Source: DASPOF01 sp035626155
Lineage (GTDB): Bacteria; Desulfobacterota; Binatia; Binatales; Binataceae
Length of the DNA: 25,247 bases
Direction of reading: 5' to 3'
Assembly: GCA_035626155.1 (NCBI GenBank)
Contig: DASPOF010000004.1
Span: 1-25,247 of the forward strand
Numbering within the stretch: the first letter of the stretch is position 1; each line of letters opens with the position of its first letter. Shown piece by piece: positions 12,917-20,141 of this stretch. The position numbers were made by a program, and so were the translations under genes. The notes under the pieces were generated by a model, which did not search any database, was not told where the DNA came from, and was given only the letters and a program-made list of their open reading frames with translations.

Positions 12917-14346
12917 TACGGAATGATGCGCTGCCACCACGGCACCGGCCGAGGGGGATAGGTCCCGTAGGGAGTGCCGTACGGGGCGCCGTATGGCGAA
13001 ACGCCGTACGGATTCGGCGCCGCGTACGGGTTGGGGTATGCGTAGGGATTAACCGGGTAGTTTGGATTGGGCGGATAGGCTCGCGGATCGTTGTACACGG
13101 TCATCCCGTTGTTGCTCGTATCGATCGACGCCTCGATGAAGTTGGTTCCGTTCCCGTACGCCCGGACCGTCGCATCGCGCCCGATCATCGGGAATGTCAC
13201 GTCGAATGAGCTGTACGCGCCGGCCGTCACCGGAATCGGCTTGGCAAGCTTGCCATCCACGTAAACGCCCGCGCGCCTGACGCCCGCGCCGGCGATCTGG
13301 CCGACGACTTCGTAACTCCCCGGCTGCGACATCACCGGCATTACCCCGATCACGTTGATTTGAACGCCGGTGAGGCTCCCGCCGACGCCGCCCGGTATTC
13401 TGCGATGCTCCTCATCGGCATCGGCCTCGTCGGCGCGCGGGATTTCTGCTGTGTCGTTGCGCGGTCCGGCCGGCGGCGCCGCCGATGCGAGCGCTTCCTC
13501 GGCGCTGCCGCCGCCGAGTTCGATGAGCTTGTCGCGGGCCTCGGGCGATCGGCCCACAGTCGATGCCTGCGGCGCGACTTGTGCGCGTGCGATGCGGCCC
13601 AGGTTGTCGGCCACGTCGATCGACTCGGTGGGTGACGGGTCTTCGAGCGAGAAGTCGAAGTTCACGCGCTGCGATCCGGGAACCGTGCCGACATCGATCG
13701 GTTTCACTTCGCGGTCGTCGTCATAAATCCCCGCCGACTTGAGATCGGTCCCCTCGAAAAATCCTTTGACGCGTACCGAGCCTCCGGTGAAGACCCTCGA
13801 GTTGATGACGACTCGCGGAGCCGCCGGGGCGGCTGCGGGGAGATCCGATCCCGACGGCGCGGAAGCGGCCGGCACTCGCGGTCCAGACGCACCCGGCACC
13901 GGGTGGATTTGCTTCATGAGTGCTGCGATCTCATCCTTGACCGCTTTCCACTGGCCCGCCTCGAGCGCCCGCGAGCCCTTCGCACTGGCGGCGTCTATCG
14001 CATCACGGTCGGCCACGATCGCCGCCATCGCGTGCGCCGCCTCGGCGCGGTCACCCTTGTCGAGCGCGCTGCTTAGCGTCTGCGCATCACTGGCCAGATT
14101 CGCAATCGGGCCGAGCATCGGACCCGCCGCGCCAGCATCCGCGTTGACCAGGTTCAGAAGCGAGAAAGCGCGATCGCTGAGTTCGGCGGCCTGAGACTGT
14201 GCCGTATCCGCCATCGCGGATTGAGCCGGCCCGCAAACGGCAAGGCCCGCCGCAACCAACGCGGAGGCAAGTACGATCTCGACGCGCCGGAGCATCGGGA
14301 TTCCCGTGCTCGCCGCGTTCCGGCCTGTCCAGGCGAGTTTAATCAT
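12916..14346 (-). CDS. Secreted protein with two copies of a beta-rich domain and a Pro/Tyr-rich tail
   Basis: From ATG 14346 the product has 476 residues. A signal peptide lies at about 18-46 ('MLRRVEIVLASALVAAGLAV', then 'AQSAMA'); ATG 14295 would give a more usual signal peptide, but 14346 follows the preceding small ORF's stop after only 3 nt, which suggests coupling. Residues about 48-148 are Ala-rich helices. Two stretches, about 179-258 and 327-411, appear homologous: 'KSAGIYDDDREVKPIDV' and 'RRAGVYVDGKLAKPIPV' fall at matching places in predicted beta sandwiches. The tail (about 421-470) repeats PYG/NPY units. I do not recognise the family; an envelope or surface role is inferred from the signal peptide and tail. 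Confidence 0.75.
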   Translation of the reverse strand: MIKLAWTGRNAASTGIPMLRRVEIVLASALVAAGLAVCGPAQSAMADTAQSQAAELSDRAFSLLNLVNADAGAAGPMLGPIANLASDAQTLSSALDKGDRAEAAHAMAAIVADRDAIDAASAKGSRALEAGQWKAVKDEIAALMKQIHPVPGASGPRVPAASAPSGSDLPAAAPAAPRVVINSRVFTGGSVRVKGFFEGTDLKSAGIYDDDREVKPIDVGTVPGSQRVNFDFSLEDPSPTESIDVADNLGRIARAQVAPQASTVGRSPEARDKLIELGGGSAEEALASAAPPAGPRNDTAEIPRADEADADEEHRRIPGGVGGSLTGVQINVIGVMPVMSQPGSYEVVGQIAGAGVRRAGVYVDGKLAKPIPVTAGAYSSFDVTFPMIGRDATVRAYGNGTNFIEASIDTSNNGMTVYNDPRAYPPNPNYPVNPYAYPNPYAAPNPYGVSPYGAPYGTPYGTYPPRPVPWWQRIIP

Positions 14347-14349
14347 TCC

Positions 14350-14490
14350 TCAGGGCGGCAATTGCTTGTAACGTTCCGCCGTCCGCTTGATCTGCTGAGC
14401 CATCTTAAGGAACAGGTTGCCTTCGTCGTAGATGAAAAACGCAAGCGCTCCGCCCGCTCCGATGATTAGCCCGAGTATGAAGGCGCCCAT
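14350..14490 (-). CDS. 46-aa single-pass membrane protein
   Basis: An ATG at 14490 preceded by GAGGGG six bases upstream opens a 46-codon frame ending at TGA 14352-14350. The protein begins 'MGAFILGLIIGAGGALAFFI', one transmembrane helix with small-residue GxxxG-type packing (G7-G11, G11-G14), and ends in a charged amphipathic cytoplasmic-type segment ('KMAQQIKRTAERYKQLPP'). Its stop is three bases before the ATG of the secreted duplicated-domain protein, in the same frame, so the two are likely translationally coupled. A perfect TATAAT lies 24 bp upstream of the ATG. Function unknown; the very good ribosome-binding site and spacing make it a credible gene despite its size. Confidence 0.75.
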   Translation of the reverse strand: MGAFILGLIIGAGGALAFFIYDEGNLFLKMAQQIKRTAERYKQLPP

Positions 14491-14513
14491 GTTTCGCCCC
14501 TCGCTTGCGGCCG

Positions 14514-14519
14514 ATTATA
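14514..14519 (-). promoter_or_regulatory. Perfect -10 box upstream of the membrane miniprotein
   Basis: TATAAT on minus (14519-14514), 23 bp before the GAGGGG-ATG start of the miniprotein. The region 17-18 bp further upstream (TTCTGT) is a poor -35, so an activator may be needed. The remaining 14520-14715 is the divergent space shared with ygfZ, where TTGTGG (14647-14652) and TACAAA (14671-14676) form only a weak plus-strand promoter. Confidence 0.45.
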
Positions 14520-14715
14520 TTCAGATCGCCCGCCGTAACAGAACATCGGAATACGTCTAATAATTGCTCCAAAAGAGTCTCCGAGCAAAGCGAATGCCCG
14601 GCCTGCGGGCCGCGACGGATATAACGCGAGCCGCCGACTGCACCGGTTGTGGCGCAGCTTCGCGATCTGTTACAAAATTTGAACAGAGACATCAAATCCA
14701 ATCGCAAGCCGAGTC

Positions 14716-15735
14716 GTGGATATTTCCGAAGTGAATGCTCGCGAAGCTCCCTTGGCGGAGCGCGCCGGGGCGCCGGATGCGGCCGATTACGACGCGCTGG
14801 TGCGGGGCGCCGGGGTCTATCGCACGCCCAGCCGGATTGTCGTGCGGACGGTCGGCGATGATCGCGTGTCGTTCCTTCACGGGATGTGCAGCGGGGATGT
14901 GAAAGGCGCGACGGCGGGCACGGTCATCCCGGCCTTGTTTCTCACCGAACACGCGCACCTGATCGCCGACTTTTTCGCGTGGGTCGCCGATGACGCGATC
15001 CTGCTCGATATCGACAGCCCCCTCTGGATGCGTGCACGCGAGCATCTGGAGCGGCTGCTCGTCGCCGACGACGTCGAATTCGAGGAATCGGCGCCGCTGT
15101 CGGTGATCTGCGTCTTTGGCCCGCGCGCCGCCGACGCGATTCGCGCCGTGGCGGGAGAGCAAGCCGCATCGCTCGCGGAATGGCGCCATCTGAATCTCGG
15201 CGATCTGGTGATTGGCAACGTACCCCGCCTCGGCGCCGGCGCCTTCGCCGTGCTCGCGCCGAGCGCGAATGCCGCCCGCGTGTCGGCGCAAATTGCAGCG
15301 GCCACGCCGGGCGCGCGCGAGGTCGGCGAGGCGGCGGTCGAAACCGTGCGCATCGAAAATGGGATCGTGCGCGCGGGAATCGACACCACCGCGAGCACGA
15401 TCGCACTCGAGGCGCGCCTGGAAGGCGCAATCTCGTTCCGCAAGGGATGCTACGTCGGTCAGGAGACGATCGAGCGGGCGACCGCGCACGGCGCGCTCAA
15501 GAAGCGGCTGTTCGGACTTAGGTTCGATGGCCGCCGGCTGCCGGCGTGCGGCGCCGAGGTGATGCTCGCGGGCAAGGCGGTCGGCCGTGCGACCAGCGTG
15601 GCGCTCTCGCCCCGATTCGGACCAATCGGCCTTTCAATCCTTCATCACAGCGCTTGGAATCCGGGGACCCGCGTCGAGGTGGAAGCGAGCGGCGGCGCAA
15701 TCACCGCACAAGTGAGCGAAATTCCGTTCCGGTGA
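14716..15735 (+). CDS. ygfZ: YgfZ/GcvT-like folate-binding protein (Fe-S cluster maintenance)
   Basis: YgfZ is a folate-dependent protein needed for activity of several iron-sulfur enzymes such as MiaB; it shares the fold of glycine-cleavage T-protein but lacks that activity. The 339-residue product has the family signature 'KGCYVGQE' (243-250) with its conserved Cys245, and the early 'RVSFLHGMCSGDV' loop matching the usual 'FLQGQ-TNDV'. The preceding residues 'VRIENGIVRAGID' also fit the family. Start is GTG 14716; TTG-like alternatives are less convincing. It leads a plus-strand group and is followed 66 bp later by a desulforedoxin-like miniprotein, an association that makes sense for an iron-protein maintenance factor but is not proof of a link. 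Confidence 0.9.
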   Translation: MDISEVNAREAPLAERAGAPDAADYDALVRGAGVYRTPSRIVVRTVGDDRVSFLHGMCSGDVKGATAGTVIPALFLTEHAHLIADFFAWVADDAILLDIDSPLWMRAREHLERLLVADDVEFEESAPLSVICVFGPRAADAIRAVAGEQAASLAEWRHLNLGDLVIGNVPRLGAGAFAVLAPSANAARVSAQIAAATPGAREVGEAAVETVRIENGIVRAGIDTTASTIALEARLEGAISFRKGCYVGQETIERATAHGALKKRLFGLRFDGRRLPACGAEVMLAGKAVGRATSVALSPRFGPIGLSILHHSAWNPGTRVEVEASGGAITAQVSEIPFR

Positions 15736-15763
15736 ACATTCAAGTTAAACTTTAAGAATTAAT

Positions 15764-15781
15764 CCAGCCTGAACCGGCTGG
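15764..15781 (+). other. Small hairpin between ygfZ and the first desulforedoxin-like gene
   Basis: CCAGCC (15764-15769) pairs with GGCTGG (15776-15781) over a 6-nt loop. It follows a short AT-rich stretch (about 15738-15763) that could hold a promoter for the miniprotein. No U-tract follows. Confidence 0.35.
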
Positions 15782-15801
15782 CGATTGGGGAGTGATTTCC
15801 G

Positions 15802-15945
15802 ATGGCGAATACCTTGGGCAAGCGTTATTTCTGCGAAAAGTGCGGCACCGAAGTGCTCTGCAACAAAGGCGGGCCGGGCACGCTCGAATGCTGCGACGGA
15901 CAGATGAAGATTAAGGAGGCCAAGCCGCTTCCTTCATCGGATTGA
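15802..15945 (+). CDS. Desulforedoxin-like rubredoxin-type miniprotein, copy 1 (47 aa)
   Basis: The frame encodes 47 residues beginning 'MANTLGKRYFCEKCGTEV', with Cys11, Cys14, Cys30 and Cys31 in the pattern C-x2-C-x15-C-C. This is the exact spacing of Desulfovibrio gigas desulforedoxin and of the N-terminal domain of desulfoferrodoxin, whose four thiolates hold one iron in a rubredoxin-like centre. An extra Cys20 is present. There is no superoxide-reductase domain, so it is a free domain; it could carry electrons, or bind zinc instead. GGGGAG lies about 9 nt before the ATG. A paralogue of 39 residues lies at 20902-21021. Family call strong, partner unknown. Confidence 0.85.
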   Translation: MANTLGKRYFCEKCGTEVLCNKGGPGTLECCDGQMKIKEAKPLPSSD

Positions 15946-16020
15946 TCGAACTTTAATTCCCGGGCCAGCTTCTGGGGCGCAATCGCTCCCGCAAGCCTGC
16001 CCGCGCCGACCCTCATCGAC

Positions 16021-17580
16021 GTGGCTAGTCTGCCAGCAAAGGCCGACCTCGTCCTCCACGAGGGCGTCATCCTCGGCCATCCAGGAAGCGATTCGGTCGC
16101 GATCGCTGGCAGGCAGATACTCGCCCACGGACCGTTCGCCGAGCTCAAGCCGTCGGTCGGTCCGCGCACCCATCTCATCAAGCTTCAAGGACGAACCGTC
16201 GCGCCCGGCCTGATCGACTCGCATCTGCATTTTCTCGAGGCCGCCGCGGCGCTTGCCGGGCTGTCGGTGATTCGATGCCGCTCGATTGGCGAGCTGACCG
16301 CGGCGCTTCGGGTTGCCGCGGGAAAGACGCCGCCAGGCAATTGGCTTCGTGCGTTCGGTTGCGATGAGGCGCTGCTGGCTGAGAAGCGCGGTCCGACGCG
16401 CGAAGAGCTGGACCAGGCGGTGCCGAAGAATCCGCTGCGCCTGCGCCATCAGACCCTGCACGCATCGTGGCTCAACTCGCGCGCGATCGCGCAGCTCGGA
16501 CTCGAGGCGCCGGACTTCTCTCCGCCCGACGGTGCAACGCTCGTGCGCAGCACATCGGGGCGGCTGAGCGGGCTGGTGGCCGGGATGGAACAATGGCTCA
16601 CGCGCCGCCTTCCGCTCGTGACCGGGGCGGAGACCGAGGCGCGCGCGCGCCTGCTCAGCCGCGAGCTTGCCGCCGCGGGCGTGACCGCATTCACCGATGC
16701 GACCGTGCGCAACGGCGCAGCCGAGGTCGAGCTGTTCGCCAGGCTTGCGAGCGCGGGGACGATCTGCCAGCGCGTCGGCGTGATGATCGGCGCGGGCAAT
16801 GTGGATTGCGCGGCTCAGGCGGCGGCGACGGCGCAAGCCGCCGGGATCAGAATCGCCGGAGTGAAATTCATGCCCGGCGCCGGCGATGGCGAGTCGTCCA
16901 CCGAGCGGCAGGTCCGGCTTGCGCTTCAAAGCGGGCTCGACTGCGCGTTCCACGCCACTGAAGTCGAGGAGCTGGACTGGGCGCTCGATGCGATCGAAAC
17001 CGCGCGCCAGCACCTTGCGCTGGCCGGCGATGCGCCGGCATGCCGAATCGAGCATGGCGGCGTGATTCCGCCCGCCGAAATCGAGCGAATCGCCGCGGCG
17101 CGTGCGTGGGTGGTGACCAATCCCGGCTTCATCCACTTTCGCGGCGCGAAGTATCTGGCTGAGCGCGGGCTCATCCCGCACCTGTATCGCGCGCAGAGTC
17201 TCAAGCGGGCGGGAATCGAGATCGCGGGCGCGACCGATGCGCCGGTGACTCCGGCGCGTCCGCTCGCTGCGGTCGCCGCCGCAGTCTGGCGCGCGACCGT
17301 CGATGGGATCGAGCTTGCGCCCGAAGAGAGGCTTGGGGCCGAGGATGCGCTCGCGCTGTTCACGCGCGACGCGGCGCGGTTGGCGAGACTCGATGCGGGC
17401 GCGATCGAGCCCGATCGGCTCGCCGATTTGATCGTCCTGGCGCACAATCCGCTGGAGCTTGGCGCAGCGCAGATAGCGAACCTCGCCGTGGAAATCACAA
17501 TAATCGGAGGCCGCGTCGTTTATGAACGCGGCAGGCCCGCAGTCGCCTGGAGCGACAGCGCGGACCTGCATTCGGCCTGA
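16021..17580 (+). CDS. YtcJ-type metal-dependent amidohydrolase
   Basis: The 519-residue protein belongs to the amidohydrolase superfamily, YtcJ/AepA group. A composite beta-sandwich (about 8-60 and the last 60 residues, ending 'ADLIVLAHNPLELG') flanks a TIM barrel with 'PGLIDSHLH' (62-70, metal ligands His68 and His70), 'GVKFMPGAGDG' (barrel Lys), 'FHATEVEELDWAL', 'CRIEHGGVIPPAEI' and 'GATDAPVTPARPL' (the conserved Asp). These enzymes hydrolyse C-N bonds, often in N-substituted formamides or cyclic amides; the substrate is unknown. Start is GTG 16021, 75 bp after the miniprotein. Its TGA overlaps the ATG of the following crotonase (TGATG), so the two are translationally coupled. Confidence 0.88.
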   Translation: MASLPAKADLVLHEGVILGHPGSDSVAIAGRQILAHGPFAELKPSVGPRTHLIKLQGRTVAPGLIDSHLHFLEAAAALAGLSVIRCRSIGELTAALRVAAGKTPPGNWLRAFGCDEALLAEKRGPTREELDQAVPKNPLRLRHQTLHASWLNSRAIAQLGLEAPDFSPPDGATLVRSTSGRLSGLVAGMEQWLTRRLPLVTGAETEARARLLSRELAAAGVTAFTDATVRNGAAEVELFARLASAGTICQRVGVMIGAGNVDCAAQAAATAQAAGIRIAGVKFMPGAGDGESSTERQVRLALQSGLDCAFHATEVEELDWALDAIETARQHLALAGDAPACRIEHGGVIPPAEIERIAAARAWVVTNPGFIHFRGAKYLAERGLIPHLYRAQSLKRAGIEIAGATDAPVTPARPLAAVAAAVWRATVDGIELAPEERLGAEDALALFTRDAARLARLDAGAIEPDRLADLIVLAHNPLELGAAQIANLAVEITIIGGRVVYERGRPAVAWSDSADLHSA

Positions 17581-18353
17581 TGGCTACCGATCGTTTCGGC
17601 GCGGTCCTCTACGAGAAGCACGGGCCGATCGCGTGGGTCACGCTCAATCGGCCCGATCAGCTCAACGCGTACAACATGGAGATGCGCGATGACCTGTTCG
17701 CGATCTTAAGCGCCGTCCACGACGATCCCGAGGTTCGCGCGATGGTGCTGGCGGGAGCGGGGACCGCATTCTCAACCGGCGGCGATCTCCACGAATTCGG
17801 GCTGGCGCCATCGCCGGTCGCGGCCCGGTGGGTCCGCTTCCGCCGCGACGTGTGGGGCCGCCTGCGCGCGCTGCCGATACCGGTCGTCGCCGCGATCCAC
17901 GGCTTCACCGTCGGCGGCGGTTTGGAAATGGCGCTCCTGTGCGATGTCGCGATCGCGGCCGACGATACGCGAATCTGCTTCCCGGAAACCGGCGCGGGAA
18001 TGATACCCGGGGTCGCCGGCACCCAGACGGCAGCGCGGAGGTTGGGGCTCGGCCGGGCGCTCGACATGTGCCTTACCGGGCGTTGGATTGACGCGCAGGA
18101 CGCGCTACTTGTAGGTTTGGTCGCCGAAGTCGTTCCATTGGCGAAGCTGAATCGCAGCGCTGAGCGCACGGCGCGGGCGCTGGGCCGCTTTCCACGTGAA
18201 TGCGCTGCAATGGCAAAGCTCGCGGTCTGGGACGGCATCGATTTGCCGCTGCGCGACGGCATCGAACTGGAACGGCGATTGGGCAAGCGGCTGGCGCTTG
18301 TCTCAGGCCGAGGAACCCGGCCCTTAGCGGGCCGGCGAGTCGGCCGGGCCTAA
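17580..18353 (+). CDS. Enoyl-CoA hydratase/isomerase (crotonase) family protein
   Basis: The 257-residue product has the crotonase fold and complete active site: 'GAGTAFSTGGDL' (first oxyanion-hole segment, 59-70), 'VGGGLEMALLCDVAIA' (111-126, with the Glu116 equivalent of rat hydratase Glu144) and 'CFPETGAGMIPGVAGTQ' (133-149, Glu136 equivalent of Glu164). Both catalytic glutamates are kept, so hydratase-type chemistry on an enoyl-CoA is plausible. ATG overlaps the amidohydrolase stop. The last 15 or so residues are Arg/Gly-rich ('GRGTRPLAGRRVGRA'), unlike the usual crotonase tail, and are encoded over a 7-bp hairpin (18317-18335). The stop TAA is the first three bases of repeat copy 2, so the native C-terminus may have been altered. 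Confidence 0.9.
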   Translation: MATDRFGAVLYEKHGPIAWVTLNRPDQLNAYNMEMRDDLFAILSAVHDDPEVRAMVLAGAGTAFSTGGDLHEFGLAPSPVAARWVRFRRDVWGRLRALPIPVVAAIHGFTVGGGLEMALLCDVAIAADDTRICFPETGAGMIPGVAGTQTAARRLGLGRALDMCLTGRWIDAQDALLVGLVAEVVPLAKLNRSAERTARALGRFPRECAAMAKLAVWDGIDLPLRDGIELERRLGKRLALVSGRGTRPLAGRRVGRA

Positions 18354-18510
18354 CAGGATGTTGAGAAGAGCGGAATTCTCGCAGTTCGGCCGCCGTGCGG
18401 TCTCAACATCCTGCGTAAAAGATGGCTTCTTTCCTCTATCTTCTCCCCCGGTCTGTTCCGGGGGAGATAAGAGAGGGGGAGCAGGCTGTGATTTATCACC
18501 AGCCTGCTAG
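18351..18510. repeat. 160-bp dispersed hairpin repeat, copy 2
   Basis: Gap-free match to 6794-6953 with 17 mismatches, nine of them clustered in the first hairpin's loop. Its first hairpin is perfect: CAGGATGTTGAGA (18354-18366) with TCTCAACATCCTG (18401-18413). The second is CTCCCCCGG (18443-18451) with CCGGGGGAG (18458-18466), loop of 6. The third is GCAGGCTGTGAT (18481-18492) with ATCAC and AGCCTGC (18495-18507, one bulged base). Ends are TAACAGG and CCTGCTA. It fills the gap between the crotonase stop and the ribosome-binding site of the ligase gene, in the same orientation relative to the upstream gene as copy 1. Confidence 0.9.
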
Positions 18511-18515
18511 GAGGG
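18510..18515 (+). promoter_or_regulatory. Ribosome-binding site that fixes the ligase start
   Basis: GGAGGG begins on the last base of repeat copy 2 and lies 10 nt before GTG 18526. An upstream TTG (18517) in the same frame is only one base away from it and is therefore rejected as the start. Confidence 0.7.
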
Positions 18516-18525
18516 TTTGCGGTCC

Positions 18526-20070
18526 GTGAACACGGTTAATTTCATCACGATACCGGCATCGATAGCGCCCGACCAGGAAATCCTGGTCTTCGGCGATCGC
18601 CGGCTGACTTACGCGCAGCTCGCGGATTATGTCGCGCGCCTGTGCGCCGTCTTCAAACAGTTCGGGATGCGCCGGCGCGATGTAATCGCGGCGCTGGACA
18701 CCAACTCCGACCTTTACATCGCGACCTATTACGCCGCGGCCAAGGCGGGCCTTACTTTCCTGCCGCTGAACTATCGAGCCAAGGAAGCCGAGCTCGAGTA
18801 CATGATAAACACCGCCGACGTTAAGGTGCTCCTTGTCGGCGATCGCTATCTCGATTTGATCAACCGGATTCGCCCCAAGCTCAGCGTCACAGCGCTGGTC
18901 GCAAGCGGCAAGGGGCAGGCGGGGATGGCGCGCCTGAACGAACTCGCCGCCCGGGCGGACGCGGATGATACCGAGGCCGAGGTCGAAGACGAAGATACTT
19001 CGATCCTGATGTACACCAGCGGAACGACCTCCCTGCCCAAGGGCGTGATGCTGAGCTTCAACGATTTCACCGCGTACGTGACGGCGAACGTCGAGCTGGC
19101 CGACGGCACCGATCGGGGCGCCGCGCTGGTGTGCGTGCCCTTCTACCACATCGCCGGGACGACCGCTTACATGACCAACGTCTGGACCGGCCGCAAGGTC
19201 ATCGTGATGTCCCAGTTCGACGCGAAGACCTGGCTTAAGCTCGTCGAGACCGAGCGCGTGACGCATGGTTTTGTCGTGCCCACGATGATGAAGCAGCTCA
19301 TCGATGAGCCGAGCTTCGCGAAGACCGATCTTTCGACCCTGGTCAACCTCGCATACGGCGGCGCGCCGATGCCCGTGCAGGTGATTCGCCGCGCGATCGA
19401 CCAGTTTCCCAAAACCGTTGGATTCGTGAACGCCTACGGCCAGACCGAAACCACCGCATCGCTCACCATCCTCGGCCCCGACGACCATCGCGTCGATGGC
19501 ACTCCGGAGGAAATCGAACTCAAGCTCAAGCGCCTCAATTCGATCGGCAAGCCGCTGCCCGACGTCGAAATCGGCGTGCGCGATGATGAAGGCAAGCTGC
19601 TGGCGCACGGCCAGATTGGCGAGATCATCATTCGCACTCCGCGCATCATGAAGGGATACGCGGGCCGCGAGGATGACTCCGCGCTGCCCGACGGCTGGCG
19701 CGCAACCGGCGACCTGGGCTGGCTCGATGAAGACGGATACGTGTTCTTCGCCGGCCGCAAGGACGACATGATCATTCGCGGCGGCGAAAATATCGCGCCC
19801 GCCGAGGTCGAGACCGTCCTGATGAGCCATCCCGGGGTCGATGAATGCGCGGTGATTGGGGTGCCGTCGCTCGAATGGGGCCAGACCATCAAGGCGTACG
19901 TGGTGCGCCGCAAGGGCGCCACGGTGACCGCCTCCGATCTCGAGGAGTTCTGCCGCGGGCGGCTGTCGAGCTTCAAGCGTCCCGAGGCGATCGAGTTCAT
20001 CGATGCGCTTCCGAAAAATCCGCTCGGCAAGATCCTGCGCAAAGACCTGCGCGCGGCGTCGGGGGGCTGA
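18526..20070 (+). CDS. Acyl-CoA synthetase (AMP-forming ligase)
   Basis: The 514-residue enzyme belongs to the ANL superfamily that joins a carboxylic acid to CoA through an acyl-adenylate. It has the P-loop 'MYTSGTTSLPKG' (162-173), the 'AYGQTET' motif, the 'GWRATGDLGWLDEDGY' A7-type motif, the hinge region 'GRKDDMIIRGGENIAPAEVE' and the C-terminal catalytic lysine in 'PKNPLGKILRKDL'. The arrangement is that of medium/long-chain or aromatic acid ligases; the acid cannot be named. Start is GTG 18526 with GGAGGG 10 nt before it. Neighbouring crotonases on both sides suggest that the CoA ester is further processed by beta-oxidation-like steps. A dehydrogenase and thiolase are not present in the window. 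Confidence 0.93.
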   Translation: MNTVNFITIPASIAPDQEILVFGDRRLTYAQLADYVARLCAVFKQFGMRRRDVIAALDTNSDLYIATYYAAAKAGLTFLPLNYRAKEAELEYMINTADVKVLLVGDRYLDLINRIRPKLSVTALVASGKGQAGMARLNELAARADADDTEAEVEDEDTSILMYTSGTTSLPKGVMLSFNDFTAYVTANVELADGTDRGAALVCVPFYHIAGTTAYMTNVWTGRKVIVMSQFDAKTWLKLVETERVTHGFVVPTMMKQLIDEPSFAKTDLSTLVNLAYGGAPMPVQVIRRAIDQFPKTVGFVNAYGQTETTASLTILGPDDHRVDGTPEEIELKLKRLNSIGKPLPDVEIGVRDDEGKLLAHGQIGEIIIRTPRIMKGYAGREDDSALPDGWRATGDLGWLDEDGYVFFAGRKDDMIIRGGENIAPAEVETVLMSHPGVDECAVIGVPSLEWGQTIKAYVVRRKGATVTASDLEEFCRGRLSSFKRPEAIEFIDALPKNPLGKILRKDLRAASGG

Positions 20071-20141
20071 CAACGCCGCGCCCAAACGCCAGTAGGAGCG
20101 CAGGCGGGACTCGCGCCCGCCGCCCCGCCGCACCCGGCGCC
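20071..20141 (+). other. Short gap with a small GC hairpin between ligase and second crotonase
   Basis: GGCGGG (20103-20108) pairs with CCCGCC (20116-20121) over a 7-nt loop, within a 'GTAGGAGCGC'-led stretch that resembles REP-type intergenic hairpins of other genomes. Only one instance occurs here, so a repeat is not demonstrated. The next gene could start further upstream only at rare codons. Confidence 0.35.
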
